Below, piece after piece: positions 38,616-47,712 of a DNA stretch of 64,000 nt. The notes under the pieces are model-generated. The model did no database searches. It was not told the origin of the DNA and saw only the letters and a program-made list of their open reading frames with translations. How positions within the stretch are numbered: the first letter of the stretch is position 1; each line of letters starts with the position of its first letter. The DNA comes from Meiothermus sp. GTDB taxonomy: Bacteria; Deinococcota; Deinococci; Deinococcales; Thermaceae. Position numbers and translations under genes: made by a program. The DNA lies in assembly GCF_026004055.1 (NCBI RefSeq), contig NZ_BPIJ01000003.1:154406-218405 (forward strand). Reading direction: 5' to 3'.

Positions 38616-39683
38616 CTAGAACTTCTCCAGGTTGCTAAAGTCCAGACCCTCCACCTTGTGGCTCATCAGGTAAGCCGCAATGGCCTTGACGTCGTCGTCT
38701 GAAAGCTGGGGGAAGGCCGGCATCTTGATGCCGGGCTTCATGCCGGGGGAGTTTTTGATCCAGCGCTCGAGGTACTCGGGCTTGTTGGGCCACATCCCGG
38801 CCCCCACCGTGGTACGGTTGCCAAAGAAGGTTAGGTCGGGGTTCTGAGGCAGGCCTTGCGAAACCCCCTTGAGGGCGTGGCAGGCCGCGCACTGCTGCTG
38901 GTAGAGCTCCCCCCCTCGAGCCAACACAGGGTCGGTGGGGGAAGTGGCCTGGTACGCCTTGGCCCCCTCAATCCAGCGGTCAAATTCCTCCTGGGGCACC
39001 ACCTTGACCCTAAAGCGCATGTTGGCGTGCGAGGCCCCACAGAGCTCCACGCACTGCCCGTAGTAGGTGCCCACCTTCTCCGGGGTTACCTCGATATGGG
39101 TGATCACGCCCGGGATGGCGTCGCGGGCCCCCACCATGCTGGTGATGCGGAAGGAGTGGATTACATCGTAGTTGCCACCATCCCCACCGGTTATCTCGAA
39201 GCGCACCGGCTTGCCCACCGGCAGAATCAGCTCGTTGGAGTTCCGCACCCCCTGGTCTTTGTAGTGGAAGTCCCACCAGAACTGCCACCCCTTCACCTCT
39301 ACTACCATGGCGCCCGGAGTGGGGCGATCCAGCTTGAACATGCTCTGGGCCGTCAGGCCAAAGATGATCAGCACAATCACGGTGGGAATTACCGTCCAGG
39401 CCACCTCGAGGCGGTCGTTACCGTGTATCTGCTCGGGTTCCTGGGTTTCCTTGCCGGTGCGGCGGAACTTGATGGTTACATAGGTCAGGGCCCCCATGAC
39501 CACCACAAACACCAAAGCGGCAAAGCCCATTACCCAGGCCAGCAATCCCCGCACCTCGCGGTTAAAGGCCGAGGCCTGGGGGTCAATGATGTTGAGGGTA
39601 TGCCCCCCCGCCTGTCCTGGCTCGGCGGCCAGCGCCATTCCCAACATGAGCAGGGCTATCCAACCTAGACTTCTTTGCAACAT
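38616..39683 (-). CDS. ctaC: caa3 cytochrome c oxidase subunit II with cytochrome c domain
   Basis: 355 residues. Signal peptide (LGWIALLMLGMALAAEPGQA), two membrane helices, then the CuA cupredoxin domain with ligands in VIHSFRITS (His) and YYGQCVELCGASHANMRF (two Cys, Glu, His, Met). After residue 255 a covalently bound cytochrome c domain follows, with heme motif CAACH and axial Met in GIKMPAF. Electrons therefore go from the tethered heme c to CuA and on to heme a. It starts 18 bp upstream of ctaDE in the same operon; GAGGA precedes the ATG. Confidence 0.95.
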   Translation of the reverse strand: MLQRSLGWIALLMLGMALAAEPGQAGGHTLNIIDPQASAFNREVRGLLAWVMGFAALVFVVVMGALTYVTIKFRRTGKETQEPEQIHGNDRLEVAWTVIPTVIVLIIFGLTAQSMFKLDRPTPGAMVVEVKGWQFWWDFHYKDQGVRNSNELILPVGKPVRFEITGGDGGNYDVIHSFRITSMVGARDAIPGVITHIEVTPEKVGTYYGQCVELCGASHANMRFRVKVVPQEEFDRWIEGAKAYQATSPTDPVLARGGELYQQQCAACHALKGVSQGLPQNPDLTFFGNRTTVGAGMWPNKPEYLERWIKNSPGMKPGIKMPAFPQLSDDDVKAIAAYLMSHKVEGLDFSNLEKF

Positions 39684-39785
39684 TCCTCACATCCTCCCTT
39701 GGTCTTGGGGCATTCTAACGCACACCCACTGGAACTGTTTTAGCTATTCTGGATCAGGAAACCCTACTCCGGTAGGATATTCTAT

Positions 39786-40676
39786 CTACATCCACAAAGC
39801 ACGGTCTATGGCCATCACAACAAAAAGTAATGCCAGGTATAACATAGAGTATTTGTACAGCGACAGCGTCCAAGGGCGCTCTAGGGTCTGGTATAAGCGC
39901 AGACTCCGCGCCAAGAGCAGCCCATTGAGCACCAGCGCTGCCACCAGATAAAACCAGCGCAACTCCCCCATCAACACCGGTATCAGGGTAATTACCGCCG
40001 TCAGAATGGCATATAGCCAGATCTGATAAGCAGTCTCCCGCTCCCCCCGCACCACCGGCAGCATGGGAACGCCCACCGCAGCGTAGTCGTCTTTAATCAT
40101 GAGCGCCAGGGCCCAAAAGTGCACCGGCGTCCAAAAGAAGATAATCAAGAACAGATACCAGGCAAACAGACTCAGATCGCCCGTGACCGCCGCCCAGCCC
40201 ACCAAAGGCGGGAAGGCGCCGGCAGCCCCACCGATCACAATGTTGCTCCAGAAGCGCCGCTTCATGTAGAGGGTGTAAATGAGCACATACCAGCCCAGCC
40301 CGGCCATGGCCAGGAGCGCGGTGGTCAGGTTGGCCCCCCACCACAACAGCAAAAACGAAGAAACCATCAGGGCCGTAGCAAAGATGGTGGCATCGCGGGT
40401 GCTGATTTTGTCTGTGACCGTGGGGCGCTGGGCGGTGCGCTTCATACGGCCATCAATGTCACGGTCGATGACCATATTGAAAGCATTAGCTGCCCCAGCC
40501 GCCATATAACCGCCCAACAACACCACCACAAACAAGCCCAGACCCGGCCAGCCCCCCGCCGCAATGAACATGGCCATAAGGGTGGTGAAGAGCAGCAAGC
40601 TGATGACTCGAGGCTTGGTAAGCCAGAAATAATCGCGCCAGGTTGCGCGTTCGGGATTAGCAGCAGAAACCACCAT
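39786..40676 (-). CDS. ctaB: Protoheme IX farnesyltransferase (heme O synthase)
   Basis: 296-residue UbiA-superfamily membrane prenyltransferase with about nine helices. It adds farnesyl to heme b to give heme O. The allylic diphosphate motif is [19 protein letters not shown] near residue 70, with a second conserved loop around [18 protein letters not shown]. It starts 6 bp after ctaA, so both heme A enzymes are made together, upstream of the oxidase genes that use the cofactor. Confidence 0.95.
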   Translation of the reverse strand: MVVSAANPERATWRDYFWLTKPRVISLLLFTTLMAMFIAAGGWPGLGLFVVVLLGGYMAAGAANAFNMVIDRDIDGRMKRTAQRPTVTDKISTRDATIFATALMVSSFLLLWWGANLTTALLAMAGLGWYVLIYTLYMKRRFWSNIVIGGAAGAFPPLVGWAAVTGDLSLFAWYLFLIIFFWTPVHFWALALMIKDDYAAVGVPMLPVVRGERETAYQIWLYAILTAVITLIPVLMGELRWFYLVAALVLNGLLLARSLRLYQTLERPWTLSLYKYSMLYLALLFVVMAIDRALWM

Positions 40677-40682
40677 ATCAGT

Positions 40683-41636
40683 CTACCTTGCTCCGGGCGC
40701 AGGTACCCCAGTCGGTATCACTCGATGGCCGGAGCTTAAAGCCGATACTGCAAACAGCAGCCAGGTAATCCAAACTGCATCGGAGAGCAAAAGATGGGGC
40801 AACTGGGTATAGAGCGGTGCTGCCTGTTGCACGTTAAGGTAGCCCATCCCTAGCTGCAAGATGAACACTACCCCAGCCAGCCGAGCAAACCACTTGGTGT
40901 GGTTACTAGGTCGTAGGGCGGCTACCAAGTTGGCGGTCAGAACCACATACACACTGACCAGCACCGCTAAAAAAGGGTGGTAGATGCGAAGCTGCACCAG
41001 AAAATGCTCCCCTGGAGTGAGCGCCCGTCCCACTGCTTCGGCGGTGTTGTGCACCGGAAACAACGCGTCGCCCAGTGAGGTCAGGGCCCCAGCAGCAGCA
41101 ACCAGCAGGATGCCTCCAAACCCCAAGACCAGGGCCCAACCCACCAGCCCTTGGCCTCTCCAGACCGGGCGGTGCTCAGGGTGGTTCGACCACCAGGCCG
41201 TAAGGGTCAGTGAGCCGATCAGGAAAAGGGTGTTGATGAGGTGAATAGGGGCCACAACAGCCCTGGCAACGCTGGCGTCCTCGCCCACCAGCCGAAAGAG
41301 CACCAATCCGGCACCCACCAGGCTTTCGGTAATCATGAAGAGCATAGCGAGACCGGCTCCTAGCCGTACCAGGTGCCCTTTAGGAAAGGCCCGGCGCGAC
41401 CAGAGCAAAAGCCCCACCGTCAGGAACAGCGAGAGGCCGCTGGTAATGCGGTGAAAGAACTCGATGAAGGTTTCTAGGCCCCGAAAAGCCGGCAGCACCT
41501 CGCCCTTGCAGGTCGGCCAGTGCGCCCCACAACCGTCGCCGGAGCCGGTAGCCTGCACCACATCCCCCCACAAAATGACCGCCAGGGTAAAAACTACCAC
41601 GCCCCAGGCATAGAAGGTAAAGCGTCGGTTTGGCAT
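40683..41636 (-). CDS. ctaA: Heme A synthase CtaA
   Basis: 317 residues with eight predicted helices in two four-helix halves. Conserved heme-ligating histidines: EFFHRITSGLSLF (helix 2), APIHLINTLFLIG (helix 4), RIYHPFLAVLV (helix 6) and LPHLLLSDAVW (helix 8). The paired Cys of many CtaA proteins appears in CGAHWPTC near residue 42. It oxidises the heme O methyl to heme A. I take the ATG at 41636; an in-frame TTG lies nine codons upstream. First gene of the oxidase operon. Confidence 0.93.
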   Translation of the reverse strand: MPNRRFTFYAWGVVVFTLAVILWGDVVQATGSGDGCGAHWPTCKGEVLPAFRGLETFIEFFHRITSGLSLFLTVGLLLWSRRAFPKGHLVRLGAGLAMLFMITESLVGAGLVLFRLVGEDASVARAVVAPIHLINTLFLIGSLTLTAWWSNHPEHRPVWRGQGLVGWALVLGFGGILLVAAAGALTSLGDALFPVHNTAEAVGRALTPGEHFLVQLRIYHPFLAVLVSVYVVLTANLVAALRPSNHTKWFARLAGVVFILQLGMGYLNVQQAAPLYTQLPHLLLSDAVWITWLLFAVSALSSGHRVIPTGVPAPGAR

Positions 41637-41761
41637 AAGAATAAAACCCCCTCCGGGGTGCAAACCCTATTCTGCCAGAACTCCATTCATTGCTCCATAA
41701 GGACAAATGTCCCCCAAAACAGCCTTGCTGGCCAAAAACATCTAACGGCTTGGCAATCGGC

Positions 41762-42370
41762 TCAGTGCCCGTGGTTGGGCATGAGGCTTGGGTCAAAGGG
41801 CAGCTTCACTCCCCCACGCTCGGCTAACCAGCGCTCCATGGTCTGAATCTCGCCGGCCTGACTTTGGCCCATTGCCTCGATCAGGCGGCGGGGGAGGCCT
41901 TCTGGTTTGACTTCGGCCAACCCCTGCTCAATCATGGGCAAGGCGCCCTGGTGATGGCGAATCATCAGTTGCAGGAATTTGGTCTCGGCGGCATGGCCTT
42001 GCAAGGCCAACAGTTCGGCGATCTCTTGCGGGGAAGCCATGCCCATTGCAGCAGCGACCTGGGCACTGGGGCGTTCAAAGCCAATGGTGAGCTGTCGCCA
42101 CAGGGGAAGCCAGCCTCGCATCTGGGTTATCTGGGCCTGCTGGGTCTGGGCTACGTCCTGGGCAAAGTAGCGCAGGTTTTCGTCGGCAGCCCGACGCTCC
42201 AAAATTCTGGCCAACTCCACTGCTTGGGCATGGTGGGGAATCATCTTCAGGGCAAAGCGACCCTCGAGGCTGAGAGGTTGGGCCAGCAGGAAGCCCACGA
42301 CCATCAGAGCTAACCCCAACAGGCCCCACAACAGCGGGCGCAAGGGCAAGGCAGGTGCAGATGCTTGCAT
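41762..42370 (-). CDS. DUF305 family membrane-anchored protein
   Basis: 202 residues: an N-terminal membrane helix (about 12-32) then a ferritin-like DUF305 domain with the duplicated histidine motifs FALKMIPHHAQAVELARIL and LQLMIRHHQGALPMIEQGL. DUF305 proteins often occur with copper or heme genes; a link to copper handling for the oxidase is suggested only by proximity to ctaA. The C-terminus is His-rich (MPNHGH). No clear RBS before the ATG; the frame is open further upstream. Confidence 0.8.
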   Translation of the reverse strand: MQASAPALPLRPLLWGLLGLALMVVGFLLAQPLSLEGRFALKMIPHHAQAVELARILERRAADENLRYFAQDVAQTQQAQITQMRGWLPLWRQLTIGFERPSAQVAAAMGMASPQEIAELLALQGHAAETKFLQLMIRHHQGALPMIEQGLAEVKPEGLPRRLIEAMGQSQAGEIQTMERWLAERGGVKLPFDPSLMPNHGH

Positions 42371-42528
42371 AGAAGTGATTTTAGCCAACCGCCTTTGCCT
42401 CCCACAGGAGCACCCGGTGCCGGGTGGCAGGATATTCAGCCCGGACACAACATCTCCAAAGGCTGGAATGTGCTTGGGGCCGCTGGGATGCGTAACCCAC
42501 AAAAACCTTCTCCTCTGGTTTAGATGGG

Positions 42529-42741
42529 CTAACCCTGAGCCAACTCTATCTCACCGGCGGCGGCCTCAAACCCTACCCGCTTGTGGCTACCATCGCAAAA
42601 AGGCTTATTTTCCGAATGGCCACAGCGACACAGAGCCAACTTGGGTCGCTCGAGCACCTGCTCTTCCCCATTCAGGGCGAATCTGGTGCCTTCAGGCAAA
42701 TCCAACACCAGCGATCCATTCTCGCGCAAGCGAATTTTCAT
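42529..42741 (-). CDS. CDGSH iron-sulfur domain protein
   Basis: 70 residues. One CDGSH motif binds a 2Fe-2S cluster through three Cys and one His: CRCGHSENKPFCDGSH near residues 38-53. Bacterial members of this size are soluble electron or cluster carriers. Small monocistronic gene upstream of the DUF305 gene. Confidence 0.9.
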   Translation of the reverse strand: MKIRLRENGSLVLDLPEGTRFALNGEEQVLERPKLALCRCGHSENKPFCDGSHKRVGFEAAAGEIELAQG

Positions 42742-42753
42742 GCGCTTAGTTTA

Positions 42754-42960
42754 GTACTCTGGTAACAAAGTATATGACGCCGGCCTTCTCCCGTCATTGC
42801 GAGCAACCGCTGGATGCGAAGCAATCCAGCATTTCTGGCCTGGCTCGCCCAGTCAAACCTAATCTGGATTGCTTCGTCGGCGGGGGCCTCCTCGCAATGA
42901 CAAGGTGCTCACATTTGCATTTGTAAGGGCAAAGTGACGTAAATCAGATTACCAGACCAT
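42754..42960. mobile_element. MITE-like element with TCTGGTAAC ends
   Basis: About 207 bp. Left end GTAC-TCTGGTAACAAAG preceded by TA; right end, read on the other strand, ATGG-TCTGGTAATCTG. Inside, GTCATTGCGAG (42794-42804) and CTCGCAATGAC (42891-42901) form the arms of a large palindrome whose inner part pairs GAAGCAATCCAG with CTGGATTGCTTC. The same end sequence occurs at 45145, 45484 (inverted) and 54865. No coding capacity. Confidence 0.6.
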
Positions 42961-43090
42961 TTAGCGCCATGCGGTTGGTTCAAATCGGGGCGATTGACCC
43001 TACTGCCTTGTGGGTTTGTAGTGAAGACTGGTGCTGAAGGCTAGTGATATTTTTATCAAAGTCGCCAGCCTGGTAGAGGAGGCACCAAAG

Positions 43091-44986
43091 ATGTCCGTGA
43101 AATATTTAGGGGCTACCGTTAGAGTTAAGGGCATGCAAAACCTCGAGTTCCCCCCCTACATCAAAAGCGAACGGGTCAAACACTGGATCACCGAGGCAGT
43201 CGCGCTGTGCAAGCCGGATACGGTACATTTTTGCGACGGCTCGGAAGAAGAATACAACGCCCTATGCGAACAATTGGTCGAGGCCGGAACCTTCATCCGC
43301 CTCAACCCCAAGCTGCGCCCGGGCAGCTTCCTGGCGCGATCCGACCCCAGCGACGTCGCACGGGTAGAAGACCGCACTTTCATCTGTTCCATCAACAAAG
43401 AAGACGCCGGCCCCACCAACAACTGGGTCAACCCCAAAGAGATGCACGCCACCTTGCAGGGCCTCTTCGACGGCTGCATGCGGGGCCGCACCATGTACAT
43501 CGTGCCCTTCAGCATGGGGCCGCTGGGTTCTCCCATCAGTTACATTGGCATCGAGATCACCGACTCGGCCTATGTGGTGGTCAACATGAAGATCATGACC
43601 CGCATGGGCAAGGCGGTTTATGACGTGCTGGGCGAGGATGGCGACTTTGTACCGTGTATGCACACGGTGGGAATGCCCCTGGAACCCGGCCAGAAAGACA
43701 TCCCCTGGCCCTGCAACCCCAAGGTCAAATACATCGTGCACTTCCCCGAGGAGCGCAGCATCTGGAGCTATGGTTCTGGGTACGGCGGCAACGCCCTCCT
43801 GGGGAAAAAGTGCCTGGCCTTGCGCATCGCCAGCGTAATTGGGCGGGATGAAGGCTGGCTGGCCGAGCACATGCTTATTCTGGGCGTACAAGACCCCAAA
43901 GGCCAGAAGACCTATGTGGCCGCTGCTTTCCCTTCGGCCTGTGGCAAAACCAACTTCGCTATGCTGATCCCCCCCAAGCCCTTCCAGGAGGATGGCTGGA
44001 AGGTCACCACGGTAGGCGACGACATCGCCTGGATCAAGCCCGGCCCCGATGGGCGCCTTTATGCCATAAACCCCGAGGCGGGCTACTTTGGGGTGGCTCC
44101 GGGAACCTCCTATGCCACCAACCCCAACGCTATGGAGACCATCCGGGCCAACACCATCTTCACCAACGTGGCCCTCACCCCGGAGGGCGATGTGTGGTGG
44201 GAAGGCATGGACGGCCCGCCTCCGGCCAGGGCCATCGACTGGCAGGGCCAGGAGTGGACACCCGACTCTGGCCGCAAAGCTGCCCATCCCAACGGGCGCT
44301 TTACGGCTCCGGCCAGCCAGAACCCGGCCATCGACCCCGAGTGGGAGAACCCCAATGGAGTGCCCATCAAAGCCTTTATCTTTGGGGGCCGCCGGGCTAC
44401 GGTGGTACCGCTGGTCTACCAGAGCTTCAACTGGTCGTTTGGGGTGTATCTGGGGGCCACCATGGGTTCGGAGATGACGGCGGCGGCCTTTGGGCAGATC
44501 GGCGAGGTGCGCCGCGACCCCTTCGCCATGCTGCCATTCATCGGCTACCACATGGCCAGCTATTTCAACCACTGGCTGGATATGGGCCGCCGGGTGGTGG
44601 ATCCCCCGCGCATCTTTAGCGTGAACTGGTTCCGCAAAGATAAAGATGGCAATTTTGCCTGGCCGGGCTTTGGCGAAAACATGCGGGTCTTGAAGTGGAT
44701 TGTAGATCGGGCCAACGGGCGTGGCTACGCCACCGAAAGCCCGCTGGGTTATGTGCCCCATTACGAAGACCTGGACTGGCGCGGCCTGAACTTCAGCAAA
44801 GAGCAGTTCCAGGAGCTGATGGCCATAGACCGCGACCTGTGGCTAAAGGAAATCCTCTCCCACGAGGAACTCTTCATCAAGCTCTACGAGCGGATGCCCA
44901 AAGAATTCCTGGCCATGCGCGAGCTGCTAATCTCCAACCTCTGGCGCTCGCCCGAGCACTGGGACGTGGGGGGAATGGAAGAATGA
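43091..44986 (+). CDS. pckG: Phosphoenolpyruvate carboxykinase (GTP)
   Basis: 631 residues; converts oxaloacetate to phosphoenolpyruvate with GTP in gluconeogenesis. Signatures of the GTP class: [20 protein letters not shown], the substrate loop [13 protein letters not shown], kinase-1a P-loop [13 protein letters not shown] near residue 285, the metal site [12 protein letters not shown] and [17 protein letters not shown] choose the ATG at 43091 because GAGGAGG lies 9 nt upstream; a GTG frame opens at 43031 without an RBS. It ends with a clear terminator. Monocistronic. Confidence 0.95.
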   Translation: MSVKYLGATVRVKGMQNLEFPPYIKSERVKHWITEAVALCKPDTVHFCDGSEEEYNALCEQLVEAGTFIRLNPKLRPGSFLARSDPSDVARVEDRTFICSINKEDAGPTNNWVNPKEMHATLQGLFDGCMRGRTMYIVPFSMGPLGSPISYIGIEITDSAYVVVNMKIMTRMGKAVYDVLGEDGDFVPCMHTVGMPLEPGQKDIPWPCNPKVKYIVHFPEERSIWSYGSGYGGNALLGKKCLALRIASVIGRDEGWLAEHMLILGVQDPKGQKTYVAAAFPSACGKTNFAMLIPPKPFQEDGWKVTTVGDDIAWIKPGPDGRLYAINPEAGYFGVAPGTSYATNPNAMETIRANTIFTNVALTPEGDVWWEGMDGPPPARAIDWQGQEWTPDSGRKAAHPNGRFTAPASQNPAIDPEWENPNGVPIKAFIFGGRRATVVPLVYQSFNWSFGVYLGATMGSEMTAAAFGQIGEVRRDPFAMLPFIGYHMASYFNHWLDMGRRVVDPPRIFSVNWFRKDKDGNFAWPGFGENMRVLKWIVDRANGRGYATESPLGYVPHYEDLDWRGLNFSKEQFQELMAIDRDLWLKEILSHEELFIKLYERMPKEFLAMRELLISNLWRSPEHWDVGGMEE

Positions 44987-45017
44987 GCTCGAGGTAGAAA
45001 CACCCGACCTTTTGTAT

Positions 45018-45045
45018 CCTCCCCTCCCTCGAGGGGAGGTTTTTT
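45018..45045 (+). terminator. Terminator of pckG
   Basis: CCTCCCC (45018-45024) pairs with GGGGAGG (45033-45039) around an 8-nt loop, followed by six T residues. It is 31 nt after the stop codon. Confidence 0.85.
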
Positions 45046-45144
45046 ACCCAGCATGGCGAAGCAAGAGGCGCAAAAACCCCGATCAAAAGTGTCTTTCCAA
45101 GCGCAGCAAGGAAGCGGATGCCCTACCGTCACTAACCTTCACTA

Positions 45145-45484
45145 GTGCTCTGGTAACAAAATACGCAGCATTGGGTTTAGCCTTCAGAACGCGCCGTGTC
45201 TCGTAAACCTGGGCCTTCGGTGCCTTGCCTGTACGGTCATGCAAAAAGCACCCCACCCCGCTTCGCCCCTTTCCTCCCCTACTGCGTAGGGGAGGCCAGG
45301 TGGGGTGGCTGACCTGGCCCTTCACCCAGCGGATTGGGGGCCTTGCCTGATACCCTCCCCCACCCTCCCTACGCGGTAGGGAGGGCGTTTTTAGGCCATC
45401 TCGAGGGCCGAAGTGGGATGGAATCTCTACAACGATGTATTCGGTGTGCGGTACAAAACTTCGGAAATTTAGTTACCAGACTAC
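45145..45484. mobile_element. 340-bp element with TCTGGTAAC inverted ends and TA flanks
   Basis: Left end GTGCTCTGGTAACAAAAT, right end (other strand) GTAGTCTGGTAACTAAAT, with TA on both outer sides (45143-45144 and 45485-45486), as expected for IS630/Tc1-mariner-type insertion. The left 134 bp (45149-45282) is 96% identical to 54869-55002. It also carries two strong hairpins: 45273-45295 (CCTCCCCTAC/GTAGGGGAGG) and 45363-45385 (CCCTCCCTAC/GTAGGGAGGG, followed by CGTTTTT). A short minus-strand frame (GCFLHDRTGKAPKAQVYET) is shared with the second copy but matches nothing I know. No transposase. Confidence 0.6.
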
Positions 45485-45508
45485 TAAGAATCTTTTGTCC
45501 TGGACAAA

Positions 45509-45703
45509 ACAGTGGCCGCCGGGAAACTCGAAACCCAAGCACCCGTGGCCCACGCCCCAGTGCGTAACATGCGTCTGCCAGGGAATGGCTTATGCCACAG
45601 CCACAACGTGGCTAACCTGGCCCAGACGCAACGCAGACAAGCGTGCCTCACCGAGGTGAGGCACGCCTGCTTGTCCCTTCTCGTTTTCGTGGGTGGCCAC
45701 TGT
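45509..45703 (+). ncRNA. Candidate structured RNA, multibranched
   Basis: A 9-bp closing stem, ACAGTGGCC (45509-45517) with GGCCACTGT (45695-45703), encloses two further domains. Domain 1: GCGTCTG-CCAGG (45571-45582) pairs with CCTGG-CC-CAGACGC (45616-45629) and contains small hairpins TGGCttatGCCA and GCCACaacGTGGC. Domain 2: GACAAGC-GTGCCTCACC (45636-45652) pairs with GGTGAGGCAC-GCCT-GCTTGTC (45655-45675). A palindrome TTTTGTCC-T-GGACAAAA (45492-45508) precedes it. No long protein frame fits. Strand is uncertain because stems work on both. I could not match it to a known RNA family. Confidence 0.4.
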
Positions 45704-45919
45704 GAAGAGCGCTGTAACCTTGCGCCACAGCAGATTCCTCGTTGGCTAACGCCCCATCGGAATGGCAGGTGTATCGGTGTTAGATTCGATCACCCTTGTG
45801 CCGTTTTCAGTACCATTCTTTGTAACTGTACCTCGTGTATTCACTATTTCGTCCTTGTCAGCTTTCTCCAGTTATTGAGTCGGTCAGATTCGGGCAGGAC
45901 GCACTTTATATTGAATGCC
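45704..45919. other. AT-richer intergenic region upstream of the thioesterase
   Basis: No gene or clear repeat seen in these 216 bp. It ends in TATATT (45907-45912), 7 nt before the thioesterase ATG, a leaderless -10 arrangement; no convincing -35 was found. Confidence 0.4.
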
Positions 45920-46330
45920 ATGAAACGCTCCGATTTTTCCTTCTTTCACCGCTTACGCGTGCGATGGGCCGAGAGCGACCCCCAAGGCATCGTGTTCAAC
46001 GGACACTACCTAACCTACTTTGATGTGGGAATTACCGAATACTGGCGGGCCTTAGGCCTCCCCTACCCGAGTACGGTGGAGCGCTTTGGGGTGGACTTGT
46101 TCGTGGTCAAGGCCAGCGTGGAGTATCACGCGCCTGCCCATTACGACGACGAACTCGATATTGGCGTGCGGGTAGGACGCATCGGCAACAGCAGCATGCA
46201 GTTTGTGCTGGGCATCTTTCGGGGCGAGGCGCACTTGATTAGCGGCGAGGTGATTTATGTGGCCGCCAACGCCCAAACCCGCAAGCCACAAACCGTTCCG
46301 CAAGCCCTGCGCGAGCTGCTCCGGCCATAA
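45920..46330 (+). CDS. YbgC/4-hydroxybenzoyl-CoA-type thioesterase
   Basis: 136-residue hotdog-fold acyl-CoA thioesterase. The motif RVRWAESDPQGIVFNGHYLTYFD near residue 12 contains the catalytic Asp of the 4-hydroxybenzoyl-CoA thioesterase/YbgC group, followed by SVEYHAPAHYDDELDIGVRV. Probable substrate: short or aromatic acyl-CoA. The frame is open far upstream, but TATATT lies 7 nt before the ATG at 45920 and homology starts there, so the gene is probably leaderless. Convergent with pgi, 7 bp apart. Confidence 0.85.
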   Translation: MKRSDFSFFHRLRVRWAESDPQGIVFNGHYLTYFDVGITEYWRALGLPYPSTVERFGVDLFVVKASVEYHAPAHYDDELDIGVRVGRIGNSSMQFVLGIFRGEAHLISGEVIYVAANAQTRKPQTVPQALRELLRP

Positions 46331-46337
46331 GACTCGA

Positions 46338-47672
46338 TTACTCCACACCCTCGGCTTTCAGTTCTTGGGCCAGGGCCTCCCAGCCCTTCCGACCCATCAG
46401 GGCGTAGGTGTACTCCTTGCCGAGTTCTACCCCTGGCTGGTCGAAGGCATTGATGTTCCAGAGCTCGCCCAAGAAGGCCGTCTGCCACATCAAGTGTTGC
46501 AGCAGCCAGCCCAGATGGTAGGCATCGAGTTTTTCCAGCGTGAGGGTGTAGTTGGGCTGGCCGGCTTTGGCCAGGGCGTGGGCGGTGGCCTTGGCCTCGG
46601 CGTCCAGGAGCTCGAAGAAGCTCTTGCCAAAGAGGTACTCGAGCCCCTCCAGGCCCTTCACCGCCGGGATTTCCAGGTTTTCGCTGGGGGCCAGAAGCCG
46701 CACAAAGGTGGTGAGCTTGTCGTGGGGGCCCTCGCGGAAAAGCTGTACCTGGGCATGCTGGTCGGTGGTGCCGATGGCCCGCACGGCGGTGGTGCCGGTA
46801 CGGACTTCGTTGCCCTGACGGTCGCGCATTTTGCCCAGCGATTCGTCGTGGAGCTGCACGAACCAGTCGGGCAGGTAGCGCAGGCGGCTCGAGTAGGGCA
46901 TGAAGACCACAATGTTCTTGCCCCTTTGGCTAAAGAGGTGGTTAATCAGGGCGGTCTGAGCCGGGAGGTTGGTCTCCAGCGAACCCCGAGCCTGCTCGTT
47001 GGACTTGCGCGCCCCGGCCAGCAGGCTTTCCAGGTCTACCTCGGCAAAAGCCAGCGGTAGGGTGCCTACCGGACAGGTCACGCTGAAGCGCCCGCCCACC
47101 GAAGGCGGCACCTCGAAGGCCGTAAGGCCCTCGGCCTCGGCATAGGGGCGCAGAATGCCCTTGGCTGGGTCGGTGGTCACCACCACGTGTTTTTTCCAAT
47201 CGGCCACGGCGAGCTCGAGCCACTGCCGGAACACCAGAAAGGCCGCCATGGTCTCGGCGGTGGAGCCCGATTTGGAGATGACGTTAACCAGAGTTTTGTG
47301 GGGGTCGAGGGTGCGGAGCAGCGCGATGATGGGCTCGGGCTCCACGTTGTCCACAAAATGCAGTCGCACCGACCCTTTCCCCAGGGCAGCCCCCACCGCC
47401 TGAGCGCCCAGGGCCGAGCCTCCGATGCCCAACACCACAAAGTCTTCGACCCAGGCGTTGGCCTGGCGGTAGCGCAGCACCCGGCGCACGGCCTCGGTAT
47501 CTTCGGGTACATCTATCCAGCCCAAGAACTCGGCAGGATTGGATTTACGGCCCCAAAGGGCATCGCGGGCTGCTTCTAGGCGTTTTGCATGGTCGGCAAG
47601 CGCCGTTGCCCAATCAACCCCCTGGGGGCCTATGCGCTCGGATCGGATGTTGGCCAGGTCGAGTTGCAACAT
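46338..47672 (-). CDS. pgi: Glucose-6-phosphate isomerase
   Basis: 444 residues; interconverts glucose 6-phosphate and fructose 6-phosphate. Family motifs: VLGIGGSALGAQAVGAALG near residue 80, VISKSGSTAETMAAFLVF near 135 (phosphate binding), and the catalytic Glu/His/Lys region around PAQTALINHLFSQRGKNIVV to FDQPGVELGKEYTYALMG near the C-terminus. The short form (about 445 residues) is that of Thermus and Bacillus. TAAACT (47684-47679, minus) lies 6 nt before the ATG, so the gene looks leaderless. Confidence 0.95.
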   Translation of the reverse strand: MLQLDLANIRSERIGPQGVDWATALADHAKRLEAARDALWGRKSNPAEFLGWIDVPEDTEAVRRVLRYRQANAWVEDFVVLGIGGSALGAQAVGAALGKGSVRLHFVDNVEPEPIIALLRTLDPHKTLVNVISKSGSTAETMAAFLVFRQWLELAVADWKKHVVVTTDPAKGILRPYAEAEGLTAFEVPPSVGGRFSVTCPVGTLPLAFAEVDLESLLAGARKSNEQARGSLETNLPAQTALINHLFSQRGKNIVVFMPYSSRLRYLPDWFVQLHDESLGKMRDRQGNEVRTGTTAVRAIGTTDQHAQVQLFREGPHDKLTTFVRLLAPSENLEIPAVKGLEGLEYLFGKSFFELLDAEAKATAHALAKAGQPNYTLTLEKLDAYHLGWLLQHLMWQTAFLGELWNINAFDQPGVELGKEYTYALMGRKGWEALAQELKAEGVE

Positions 47673-47712
47673 GCATCTAGTTTACTTTGGTTTTGGAGTG
47701 TTCAGACCCATT

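Noticed and set aside
43262..44761. 499-codon open frame antisense to pckG
   Set aside because: It mirrors pckG codon positions, lacks any family motif, and pckG is clearly real.
45509..45703. Cobalamin riboswitch or 6S RNA identity for the structured region
   Set aside because: A GCCACTG-like string is present, but the B12 box and overall order do not fit, and the fold is branched where 6S is a rod. Left as unknown RNA.
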